From Entamoeba histolytica HM-1:IMSS (Eukaryota; Evosea; Mastigamoebida; Endamoebidae), in assembly GCF_000208925.1 (NCBI RefSeq), contig NW_001914881.1, positions 1 to 64,000 on the forward strand: DNA of 64,000 nt. The letters are read 5' to 3'. Positions 30,373 through 39,533 of this stretch are shown here, piece by piece. Below the pieces are notes generated by a model. It saw nothing but the letters and a program-made list of their open reading frames with translations. It was not told the origin of the DNA and made no database searches. Positions within the stretch are counted from its first letter, which is position 1, and each line of letters begins with the position of its first letter. Position numbers and translations under genes: made by a program.

Positions 30373-32902
30373 ATGAGTATTTCTGCAAGTCTTGTGAAAG
30401 AACAAGAAGAACTTAAGAAAAGAGTTGACGAATTAACAAAACAAATTTCATCTATTAAAAAAGAAGCAAATGAGGGAATTGATTTTGATAAAAGAATGAT
30501 GGATTTGTTAGAAATGAAACAGTACTTAGGAACAATTAAAGATAACTCTGAGTTAAAAAAGATTTATATAACAAGTACAAGGACTAAAAAAGAAAAGAAA
30601 GGGAATTATAAAATGACTTTAAGAAGACAAAAAGCTCTTACACTTAAAACGAATGATAATGAACCTATGTATAATGTTATTGAAATTCGTAAACAATTTG
30701 CCATAGATAGTGTAGCAAGAGAAATTGAAAAGATGGCAAGAGATCAAGTTATTGATGACCCTAGTTTCACTAATTCTGTTGATAAATTAATTCAATCATT
30801 AGCAGAACAACTTGATACTGATTGTAAAACAAATGATGTCAATGATTTATTAAAAACTTTCGACGTTAATTCAGTTGCATTAAGAAAAACTTCAACAATG
30901 TTTAAAGTAACTTCAAGGTTATTCTCAATGGAACCAATTGTTGAGGAAGAGACTATTGCTGATGATGCTGAATATGAACGAATTGCTCTTTGTGAAAAAC
31001 TTACTTTTACTGATATTATTAAAAAAGTTGCTGACTTTTCTGTGTCAATGGAAGACGCTATTTGTTTGAGTGCTGTTATGTTAGGGAAACCTCATGATGA
31101 TTATTCAGGAGATTTTTTTGATGTATGTTCCCAAACAATAGTGAATATTACAGAATTATCTACTAATATTATAGCATTATTTGAAAGATTATCAAAGTTG
31201 AGAGGAGATGAGGAAGTGAGAAAGAGTTATGAAGTTGAATTAAAAGCTTATATTGATATTGTAGAAGAAATAATTGAACGAGAAAAAGAAAATACAGTAA
31301 AAAGATTGCTTTCAAATAATGAAAAAGTAGATGAAGTTAAGGTAGAGTTTAGACCAGGTGATTTAGAAGAGATTATAAGAGAAACAGCATTAAAAGTGAA
31401 GACAAGCATATCACATGCATTGATGAGTGCATATGCAATGGCACATATGAAACCTAAAGAATATGGGAAGTTAAAAGAAGAGAATGGAGAAAAGAAAAAG
31501 AAAAAAGATGAGAAGAAAAGGGAATTTGTTTTAGATAGATGTTTTTATAAAGAAAAAATGGCATTAGTAGAGTTAATGAGTCTTGTCTTAAATGTCTATC
31601 ATGTGATTGAGATATTCAGTGAACAGACACGAGAAATTGTTTGTATTAAACAAAGTGAGACAGAAATTGGGGAGTCACACGATAAAGCAGATATTCAATT
31701 AATAAAGAATCATGTAACATCAGGAAATGTGAATGGATTTATTGAGAGATTAACAACAACAGAAGATAAAGATTTTGCAGAATTGATTGTATCATCATTT
31801 GGGTCATTTATGACATCGAAAGAGTTTATAAGGAAGTTAGTTGAAGCACACCGAACTGGAGATAAAGCTGTAAAAAAGAATGTAATGAAAGTATTTTCTC
31901 TAATAATATATAAAACATTTGCTGATTTAGGAAAAGATGCAGAAAGTATATTAATTGGATATTTGGAAAATATGACAGAACCAGAAGCTGTTGAAATGAG
32001 AGTTCAATGTAAAAGAAAGGCTAACATTAAAGACTTAAACATAGCAGGGTTATTGATTCCACCAATCAATTTTTATATACCTGATGAACCTATATTCCCA
32101 ACAGAATTTTTTATTTCATGTGAACCAAAAGAAATAGCAAGACAACTTACAATGATCGACTATGGAATGTATAAGAAAGTAAAACAGAGTGAATTACTAG
32201 AGAATCTACCTAGTGTCATGAAAAGGAATAAAATTTGTAGATATTCACATGTGATAGAAATGGTAAATAGAATTGATGAAATAGCAAACTGGACAGCAAC
32301 TACAATATTGATGTTTGCTGATATGAATAATCGAGTAGCTATGATGATGAAGTTCATCGAAGTAGCAAATGAACTTGAATCATTAAACAATTATCATTCA
32401 TTAGCAGGAATTTGTAAAGGATTTGAATTAGAAACTGTTCAACGACTTGGTATAACAGTGAAAAATGTTGGATCTCATTTAAAACACTTGACTGACATTT
32501 CTAAGAATTTAGGATTTAATTCAGGTTCGTTCAAAGGATATAAGAGTGCAGTAGAAAAAGTTAAAGATGCATGTGTTCCATTTATGTTTGTTCTTTATCT
32601 TGTTAAAATGTCGAATAAGAAAAAGGACTCAATAATTTAGATTACCTACAATTAAGGATATTCATGGAGTGTATGAGAAACAGCCATCGAGTGGGAAAAT
32701 TATTAACACAATCCAAAAGGAACAAATTCTTGAGCTTGCAAGCAAGTTCCTAAAGTATCAAAACTACGAATATGGTTTTACAATTACTGATCCATTATAC
32801 ACATATCTGTTTGATTTATGTTATCTTCCAGTTATTGGAAATCCAGGGGAGGATTCTTATCAGAGAAAAATATCATTACTATGTGTTGACGCACCCCAAT
32901 AA
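30373..32902 (+). CDS. RasGEF-domain protein, two exons
   Basis: Putative guanine-nucleotide exchange factor for a Ras/Rap-type GTPase. Exon 1 (30373-32585) and exon 2 (32641-32902) give 824 residues. The N terminus is coiled coil (about 1-40). A helical middle includes a Lys-rich patch near 375. The C-terminal catalytic Cdc25-type domain shows IDYGMYKKV, NWTATTILMFADMNNRVAMM, FIEVANELESLNNYHSLAGI and KDACVPF. The frame stops soon after VPF unless a GTTTGT...TTTAG intron is removed. The spliced product then reads VPF-ILPTIKDIHGVYEK followed by SGKIINTIQKEQILELASKF, which is the normal end of a RasGEF domain (GKLINF-K----I---I). Target GTPase unknown. Confidence 0.9.
32586..32640 (+). other. 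Spliceosomal intron in the RasGEF gene (55 bp)
   Basis: Donor GTTTGTTCTTT, acceptor AATAATTTAG. The phase (2 bases left, AT|A) rebuilds the last helices of the RasGEF domain in frame. Confidence 0.85.
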
Positions 32903-33429
32903 TTATTGAATTTATTTTTTATATTTCATAGTTTTTATCACTTAATTTTGATTTTAAGAGTTTTATACGTATGTGATTCAAGTTTGACCAAAGAAATACA
33001 TGAAAATATTAAAATAATCAAGATAAATAATAGTTAAGATAGTGATGTACAAAGGAAAAAAGAAAGGGGTTTATATAATAAAGACATAAAATATAATATG
33101 GATATTATTAGCAAGATTTAAAATTAGAAAATGGAATTATAATAGCGTTAGGAAATATTTGAAAGAAAAAACACTCATATAAATACAACAGAAAATGAAT
33201 GAAATTTTTGAAATACTAAAAGGTGTTAGTAAAGAGATATAACATATGTTTTGGTAAATAAAAATCATAGTAAGAAAGATTTTCAAAGAATCAGAAGTAA
33301 ATATGTATAAGTTTTATCTTATTTTATTATTTTTATTATTAGAATATTATCTACATTAGTTATTTTTGTTATTTATTATTTTGAATGATAATGAATTATT
33401 TCTCTTCAATGTTTCTCATCTTTATTTAT
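32903..33429. other. AT-rich intergenic region, SINE target site at its end
   Basis: No gene seen. The last bases are T-rich, the preferred kind of target for these retroelements, and lead into the target-site duplication. Confidence 0.55.
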
Positions 33430-33449
33430 TTGTTTTTATTCTTTCTTAA
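33430..33449 (+). repeat. Target-site duplication, left copy
   Basis: TTGTTTTTATTCTTTCTTAA, identical over 20 bp to 34004-34023 on the far side of the SINE. Confidence 0.92.
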
Positions 33450-34003
33450 GATCGAAGGTGGCACGTCTGAAACACCACACATAAACCCTAGTACAAATTC
33501 ATACTTCGACTCTCCCAGTTATTATCTGGTTATGACGGTGCTTTTGAATTAGGAATGTATTAGGGAATGCTGCAAAGGGTGCAGCAAGAGAATACAGTAG
33601 AATATTACATGGATGTAATATAAGAATCTACTGAAGTGTGGGTATGACTAAAAGAAGATTAGTCAAAATAAGACTAAAAAGAAGATTAGTCAAAGTAATA
33701 TAGTAGGAATGAAATAGTCTCTTCTCCCATTCATAAAATAAGAAAAATGAAATTCCTTAAAATTAAGGCAGAAAACAAACAAAGGCTTAAAAAGAAGAAA
33801 TAAGCAGAAGAAGTTTGAAAAACCTTAATAGGAAGAAATAAAGCAAAGAAGTGCTTTCCTCATTTTGCAAGAAAAACATAAAGAATAGGTTTAACAAAGA
33901 GATTACTCTTTTTTAATAAGCTCAGGGATGGGATTAGTCTCCCCTGAGCTAGGAAGAATAGATGAAAAATCTATTAATACTTAATTAATTACTTTTTCTT
34001 TTC
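33450..34003 (+). mobile_element. EhSINE1-like: SINE1-type non-autonomous retrotransposon, full length
   Basis: About 554 bp, noticeably richer in G and C than its flanks, and bounded by perfect 20-bp target-site duplications. It starts GATCGAAGGTGGCACGTC. In the middle it carries two near-identical internal repeats of 26-27 bp (33646-33671 and 33672-33698, each GACTAAAA-GAAGATTAGTC), the hallmark of the EhSINE1 family. Its 3' tail has GGATTAGTCTCCCCTGAGC, nearly the same as the 3' end of the LINE at 61150. This agrees with mobilisation by the LINE reverse transcriptase. It encodes no protein. The perfect duplications suggest a fairly recent insertion. Confidence 0.93.
33646..33698 (+). repeat. 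Two tandem 26-27 bp internal SINE repeats
   Basis: GACTAAAAGAAGATTAGTC plus AAAATAA, then GACTAAAAAGAAGATTAGTC plus AAAGTAA. Copy number of this unit is known to vary among EhSINE1 copies. Confidence 0.9.
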
Positions 34004-34023
34004 TTGTTTTTATTCTTTCTTAA
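34004..34023 (+). repeat. Target-site duplication, right copy
   Basis: Identical to 33430-33449. Confidence 0.92.
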
Positions 34024-34646
34024 CTTCAGATTTTCATTTATTAAACATAAAAAACTCTTGTTCTAAAGATTCAATTAATAAATTAATATTTAATGTTAAT
34101 GAAATTGTTTCAATGTATGTGAAAATAAAAAGTCAATAAAAGTAGATTTATCTGACTATAGAAATACATAACAACAAATATTATTATCATCAAAAAGTAT
34201 GATACTGAAATGTTTTTGTGATGATAGTATTTTTATTTATCATGATTTTGTAATTCATTGTATAATTTTTGATTGTTTATTTCTCTGCCACTATCATAAT
34301 TTATCATTATATTCTACTCTAATTGAATAATATTCATATCATTGATTATGTTTTATGATATGTTATTAAATAAAATCATTCAATATATGATTAATAAATG
34401 AATTAGTTATTGTTATGATAATAGTCAATAAGTAGTAATATAAAAGAATATCTTTTACTGTTGATATTTCATATAATGTTATGATACGAAGAGTTTGAAT
34501 GAGTAGGATGATTTTAAGATTAAAGGATTGATTTGTTGATGTTATACAATTCTTGTTGTATCTCATCTTTTCATATGTTATGATGAAAAGACACATCTTG
34601 TTAATTGTATTTGTGTCAAGAGTATTATAATTCAAAAAAAAAAAAA
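34024..34646. other. AT-rich intergenic region
   Basis: About 620 bp with no convincing gene. An 89-codon minus-strand frame at 34366-34635 is Ile/Tyr/Asn-rich, as expected from chance translation of AT-rich DNA. Confidence 0.55.
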
Positions 34647-35273
34647 ATGGAAAAGATTATCAAGGCTCATCAAACAATTGTTGATAATGAAAAAAGCATT
34701 CGTAAGATTAGTATTGATAGTAATGTCATGAAATTTGATATTTCAAATCTCACATCATTTTCATTTCCTGTTTATCCTCATTCTTCTCTTGTTCCATTGT
34801 CTTCATTGGATATTGAGTCTATTACAATTCTCAATAGAGTCAATGACTTTGCTTTAGACTCTCTTAACCGTTTGGCTCAATTTGAATATTCATTAAAAGA
34901 AAAACAAAACACTCTCGAGTCAATTGTTCTTGACAATGAACATGCTCAAAAGACACAACGAGATGAGTTTGAGAAACAGAAAAATGAAATTCTCAATAAA
35001 GTTCAAAGTAAAAACCAACAAGTCCAGACACTTCAAAAAGAAATTGAGAAGATGCTCTATGAAATTAACACGAAAAAACAAACTATTCAAACAAAGAACA
35101 TCCAAATCAATCAACTCAAAGAAAAAAAGGAGTGTGAGTTTAGAAATTTGTTGTGTTCTACTGTCCATTTAAACCATACTAAAGAATCATCTTCTATCCC
35201 TCCAAAACCTCCTAAACAAAAACAAAAAAGAACTAGAAAACAAACGGTACTATTTCCAAACTTGGTGAAATAA
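34647..35273 (+). CDS. Coiled-coil protein with basic tail
   Basis: 208 residues of unknown function. The start is the ATG after a run of A (34647); the frame is open further upstream but without an ATG. After a folded-looking N-terminal part (about 1-85) comes a coiled coil (about 90-170) with Gln/Lys/Glu heptads (KNQQVQTLQKEIEKMLYEI). The tail is basic and Pro-rich (PPKPPKQKQKRTRKQT) and could serve as a nuclear-localisation signal. Nuclear or chromosomal location is an inference from this tail alone. Confidence 0.8.
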   Translation: MEKIIKAHQTIVDNEKSIRKISIDSNVMKFDISNLTSFSFPVYPHSSLVPLSSLDIESITILNRVNDFALDSLNRLAQFEYSLKEKQNTLESIVLDNEHAQKTQRDEFEKQKNEILNKVQSKNQQVQTLQKEIEKMLYEINTKKQTIQTKNIQINQLKEKKECEFRNLLCSTVHLNHTKESSSIPPKPPKQKQKRTRKQTVLFPNLVK

Positions 35274-35912
35274 TCATATTATTTAGTAGTTTATTTTTGT
35301 TTAAAACTACAAGTTTCTACTCAAGTAACAAGAAAAATAGTCATCGCTACAACCTTTCATTATAAATAAAATATCTTCTTTGATCTGGTATACTTATGTT
35401 TCAGTTTAATTTTATCTTATTTAAAGTTTCTTTATTCTGTGGAGCCACAAATGGGTTTTTATATAAGGTAATTAAACTTCTCTAATAGTTTATCATATCT
35501 TGTCTTTAATGAACAAAAATTAAAATTCTTAAAGAAAAGAAGAAACTTCTGATTATAACTCTAATGACAAAAACTGAAATTTCATAAGTTGAAGTCGAAG
35601 ACTATTAATATATATTACAAGGTAATTTTCATTAATGAATTATTTCCAATTACTTATTGGTGATGAACAATGCTAAAGAATTATAATTGATAAAAAAGAT
35701 ATAATTTTTGATAGCAAGATAGGTATTATCTTTTATAATACACCGTTTATTAAACTTTTGTTTAATGCTTATTCATTACCTTTAGCTTCTTTTGCATTCC
35801 TTTGGTTTATTCTTGGTTTTGTATTTAACAAGTTTTTGGTTTTTATTGAGAATGAGACTTTCTACCAGTAAGTAATAATTTGAATATAAGAAATAAAAAA
35901 ATATCTTCTATG
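35274..35912. other. Convergent intergenic region
   Basis: About 640 bp between the coiled-coil gene (plus) and primase large subunit (minus), AT-rich. Small open frames here are not credible. Confidence 0.5.
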
Positions 35913-37286
35913 TTAATTTGGTTGTTGGTTAACTTGTGTAGGAAAAACAAAGGGATAGATAAGATAACTATAAAGATTCGGATGAGTGATTTCGACTGAG
36001 GTAGAAGTGATGCATTGAAAAAGAGTTTCACATGCTCTCTCACAACAAAAATGCCTTGAATAATCAAGAATGGTGTTGATAGTTTTTCCCTGTTCAGTAG
36101 GAAAGTACTTATCAATGTCTTCTATGTCATAGTGTGGTGGGATTTTTTCCCAATCTTTGAGGTAATTAACTAGAATTTCTTTAAGGTCATGTTCGTTGTG
36201 TTTAGTGAGATCGAATGGACAACCATGAAACTGATTTAGACCAACTTCTTTACTTCTTACATTAAGACAAGTCCAAACTGGTTCAGTGATTTTAGAACCT
36301 TCTAAGCCATAACAATGCCGAAAGTAATAATATAATTGAGGTTCTTTATCGAATTTTTCTTTCATATAAGTAGTAAGGAATAAAGCCAACTGTTGTTGAG
36401 GGAGTTGGAAGTGATAAAAGAATATACCAATTTGATGCCTTGAGTCAAACATAATATTTCTTTTTTTCTTCATATTAAAAATAATGTTGTATATACATAA
36501 TGGTAATACTCTTAAATTTTCATTCAATGTTTGTGCAGTTAGTTTTGAACCACAACCAAAAGATGCCAGTCCACAAGGAGAACGAAGAGTGAACAAATTC
36601 ATTTTTTGATTGATTAAACGTTTTAAAGGTTCTAATTCTTTTGGCATTTGGACGTTTAAACTTTTATCACTTTGAAGTATACTGAAAAATAAACAAGAGA
36701 GCACAATGTCTGATTCAGAACGAGGAACTCTAAGTAATCCATTTTTCATTTGGTATCTTCTTGAAGTAACCATTGGCATAACTTTGTCAAAGGGGATATA
36801 ATAGAATAATTTATCTTCCAAAGTAATTATTTTTTGATTTTGTAGAATCAATGGTATACGATGAGGATATGACTGAAGATGAATAAGAAAGAGAGTTGTT
36901 TCAAGATATACAAAAAGTTCGTGAATTTGTGAGAAAGAGAGATGAAGAATAGAATTAGAAAAAAATATTCTAAAGAAATAAAAAGATACATAGTCAAATG
37001 GTATATCTGATTCATTTGGGAAACAGTCTTCAAAGGGTATGTCTTTGTGAAATAAACGAATAGGATAGAATGTTGTTGCATTTTCATAAGTAAAAAATTG
37101 AGATATCATTACATTATGATACCATTCAAATCTTTTTTCTATTGCATCATAAACAGTTGATAAAGGTAATGTTTTAATATATGATTTGAAAGAAGAAGAT
37201 TGATTTAAATGTGAAGGTAAAAAGATTTCAGGATAAGTATAATTTAATGATGGAATAGGAAGAAAAGAAGGGTTAGGATTAGTCAT
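35913..37286 (-). CDS. PRIM2 (PriL): DNA primase large subunit
   Basis: Regulatory subunit of primase in the Pol alpha-primase complex; it binds the template and hands the RNA primer over. 457 residues. The C-terminal Fe-S domain carries the four expected cysteines: Cys264 (LPLCIYNI), Cys340 (EPVWTCLNV), Cys356 (FHGCPFD) and Cys419 (CCERACETLF). The typical YYYFRHCYGLEGSK lies between the first two, corresponding to the family's YNIRHSFGKEGKR. The N-terminal half is helical and divergent. It is transcribed divergently from RPA1, with starts only 78 bp apart, so both replication proteins may share a promoter region. Confidence 0.95.
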   Translation of the reverse strand: MTNPNPSFLPIPSLNYTYPEIFLPSHLNQSSSFKSYIKTLPLSTVYDAIEKRFEWYHNVMISQFFTYENATTFYPIRLFHKDIPFEDCFPNESDIPFDYVSFYFFRIFFSNSILHLSFSQIHELFVYLETTLFLIHLQSYPHRIPLILQNQKIITLEDKLFYYIPFDKVMPMVTSRRYQMKNGLLRVPRSESDIVLSCLFFSILQSDKSLNVQMPKELEPLKRLINQKMNLFTLRSPCGLASFGCGSKLTAQTLNENLRVLPLCIYNIIFNMKKKRNIMFDSRHQIGIFFYHFQLPQQQLALFLTTYMKEKFDKEPQLYYYFRHCYGLEGSKITEPVWTCLNVRSKEVGLNQFHGCPFDLTKHNEHDLKEILVNYLKDWEKIPPHYDIEDIDKYFPTEQGKTINTILDYSRHFCCERACETLFQCITSTSVEITHPNLYSYLIYPFVFPTQVNQQPN

Positions 37287-37364
37287 TGGAGAGAAATAAA
37301 TAACAGAAAAAGAAACTAAAAAATGTTTTTTATCAAAAAATAATAGATTTTCTTACTTTATAAG
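37287..37364. promoter_or_regulatory. 78-bp bidirectional promoter of primase large subunit and RPA1
   Basis: The two divergent ATGs leave only 78 bp. The region is A/T-rich with a TTTATCAAAAAATAATAG stretch and no clear GAACT. Any core elements for both genes must be within or overlapping this space or the coding ends. Confidence 0.5.
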
Positions 37365-38717
37365 ATGTCAAGTAATAAACTTATTCAAAAAAGAGAGTTT
37401 GTCCCATTAAAAGAATATACAGGAAGAGTAATTTATAAATCATTTAAAAAGAATTATCATAAACAGGATGGGAGTAAAGGAAGTATTGTCACATTTGTTC
37501 TTCAAGATAACAGTGGGGATGAAGTAAAATTAGTAATTTTTGATAAACAAGTAGATGATTGTTATGATAAAATTAAAGAAAATGAGACGTGGACTTTTAA
37601 TAATTTACAAATAAGAGAATTAAATCCATACCAAGACAAAGAATCATCAGAAATGATGAAAAGTGAAATAAAATTTTATCGTGAAGCTACTTATAATCGT
37701 TCAAAAGAAGAAATTCCTTTGATTATCCTTTATATCAATAAAATATTTCCTTTTTCTTTTTGTGAAAATTTATTAAATGATGCAAATTTTGTTTGTTTCT
37801 GTTTAGAAATAGAAACAGAACAAATTTCCTCTAGTTATAGAGGAAAGTTCCAAGAAATTGAAATGAAAGTTGCTGATGTTTCTAGACGTTCTATTATTGT
37901 AAGGTGTTTTACTTGCAAATGGAATCAATGGATTAAAGAAAATATTAAAGTAAACACAGTTTTCTTACTTGGAAGGTGTCACATCAATCACCAACCAGAA
38001 GGGCGTTATTGTATTATTAGAGAAGGGAGTTATTTAAAAGTTATTAATTCTTATAATGATATTCCTCAACACCTTGCATGTCAAGACACAGAATACGATG
38101 ATCTGCCACCTAATATGTCTCATGGATTTTCACAAGATGATTATAATTTATTAATTGAGATGAGAAAAAATGTAGCACACATTAATTTTATTTCTGTCTC
38201 TCCTCCTCATTGTAGAAAAACACATTCTCAAACAGCTGCCATTTTTTCTTTGAATGATTATATTAATGATGTTCTTATAAATAATTCAAAAATAGATAGA
38301 ACTTATTGTGTTCTTGCCTATTTACAAAGAATTCAAATATTAAATTGTTTTTATAATGGTTGTGCTACATGCAAGAAAAAAATAGAACAAGATAATTGTC
38401 AATGTCCTAAATGCAAGGATACAACAAGAAAAGTTTGTTATAAAACTAATGCCCTTTTGTATGAGACTCAAGAAGATGCTGAGTCTAATAGAAATAGTCA
38501 TTGGGCATATATATCAGAGTCTTGTGCTGAAAAATTTATAGGTAAGACTGCACAAGAATTTCAAGATATGGATGAACAACAAAGAAGTGCTATTGTTACA
38601 CCATTATTTTCAAAGAAATATCAACTTGTTGTAAAGGGAAAAATAAGTGATAATCCAAAATATGCAGGAAAAGTTTGGACAACAATTTTTGAGTTAACTC
38701 CTGTTGAAGAACAATAG
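37365..38717 (+). CDS. RPA1: Replication protein A large subunit (RPA1)-like
   Basis: Single-stranded DNA-binding protein for replication, repair and recombination. 450 residues, shorter than the usual 610-620 because the N-terminal RPA70N protein-interaction domain and linker are missing. It starts directly with an OB fold (about 10-115: PLKEYTGRVIYKSFKK, VTFVLQDNSGDEVKLVIFD). A second OB fold (about 145-240) follows. The C-terminal OB fold carries a zinc ribbon, CATCKKK...CQCPKC (about 333-350). Short RPA1 versions occur in several protists. It is paired head to head with primase large subunit. Confidence 0.92.
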   Translation: MSSNKLIQKREFVPLKEYTGRVIYKSFKKNYHKQDGSKGSIVTFVLQDNSGDEVKLVIFDKQVDDCYDKIKENETWTFNNLQIRELNPYQDKESSEMMKSEIKFYREATYNRSKEEIPLIILYINKIFPFSFCENLLNDANFVCFCLEIETEQISSSYRGKFQEIEMKVADVSRRSIIVRCFTCKWNQWIKENIKVNTVFLLGRCHINHQPEGRYCIIREGSYLKVINSYNDIPQHLACQDTEYDDLPPNMSHGFSQDDYNLLIEMRKNVAHINFISVSPPHCRKTHSQTAAIFSLNDYINDVLINNSKIDRTYCVLAYLQRIQILNCFYNGCATCKKKIEQDNCQCPKCKDTTRKVCYKTNALLYETQEDAESNRNSHWAYISESCAEKFIGKTAQEFQDMDEQQRSAIVTPLFSKKYQLVVKGKISDNPKYAGKVWTTIFELTPVEEQ

Positions 38718-38724
38718 ATTTTAA

Positions 38725-39255
38725 TTAATTTGTCTTTGTTAAATGAAGGAAACGGCTTATCTTCTCTCTTCTCTTTCTTTTAAATATTTCTTTTGTTTCA
38801 CCCCTTTTATTTTTATTAGACTGAATAGCAACAATGACTCTCTCTTTTTCTCCATTAAATGAAGGGTCAAGTTGTTTGTTTAGTATTTTATTCTTTTTTT
38901 TCAGTATTTTTGCATTAATCCCTGTTAGTTTTAGTTCTAATTTAGTGTCAATATAATCCAATTCTTCCATAACTCTGGTTGTATTTTCATTGCCTTCATT
39001 ATTGTAATAACTTTGTTCATGAATAATACCTTTTGTTGTTGGACTATTTTTATTTTGGTCATAAATATCACTTGACGTAGAATTTTTATCCATAACAGAA
39101 CTTGAAAAGTCTTCTTTTCTGATATTTCTCTCATCATCTGGCACTGAACTGACACTTCTTGAAGGTGGACCATCTACTAAATCATCATTTTTTATTTTAG
39201 TATCAAGGGGAGATGTTATTAATAAAGGATTTAGACTATCGCTTGTTGATTCCAT
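38725..39255 (-). CDS. Charged Ser/Asp-rich protein, unknown
   Basis: 176 residues, no recognised domain. The N-terminal 110 are polar and disordered (many Ser, Asp, Asn). The last 65 are strongly basic (KRKRREKISRFLHLTK) with a short amphipathic stretch. The gene ends only 7 bp from the RPA1 stop codon, so the two transcripts probably overlap at their 3' ends. The frame is open and intact, but nothing about the protein points to a role. Confidence 0.68.
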   Translation of the reverse strand: MESTSDSLNPLLITSPLDTKIKNDDLVDGPPSRSVSSVPDDERNIRKEDFSSSVMDKNSTSSDIYDQNKNSPTTKGIIHEQSYYNNEGNENTTRVMEELDYIDTKLELKLTGINAKILKKKNKILNKQLDPSFNGEKERVIVAIQSNKNKRGETKEIFKRKRREKISRFLHLTKTN

Positions 39256-39533
39256 TTCAATCTTATTTTAGTTTCTTACTCTTAAATTCAGTTAAATATA
39301 AGAACAGGATACTAATATCTTGGTTAAATGAAAAAATTCATACAAAGGTAACAAAAAAAAAAGATTCAATCTAATCAGTTTAAATAAATGGAGTTTCTTT
39401 TCGTTTTAAATGACTTAAATTATGGAAGAAGTGAAAGAATTCCAAGATGAATATGTTTTGAGAATGCATTTCTATAATAAACAAGAATATTTCCATTGCT
39501 TAATATTAAGCTAATAAAGTTAGAATCTACTCC

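Noticed and set aside
32586..32640. A shorter intron with donor at GTCGAATAAG
   Set aside because: It would also keep frame, but is only 31 bp and lacks the GTTTGT donor; the 55-bp version fits the other introns.
34366..34635. 89-codon minus-strand frame
   Set aside because: Composition of random AT-rich translation, no similarity, no promoter element.
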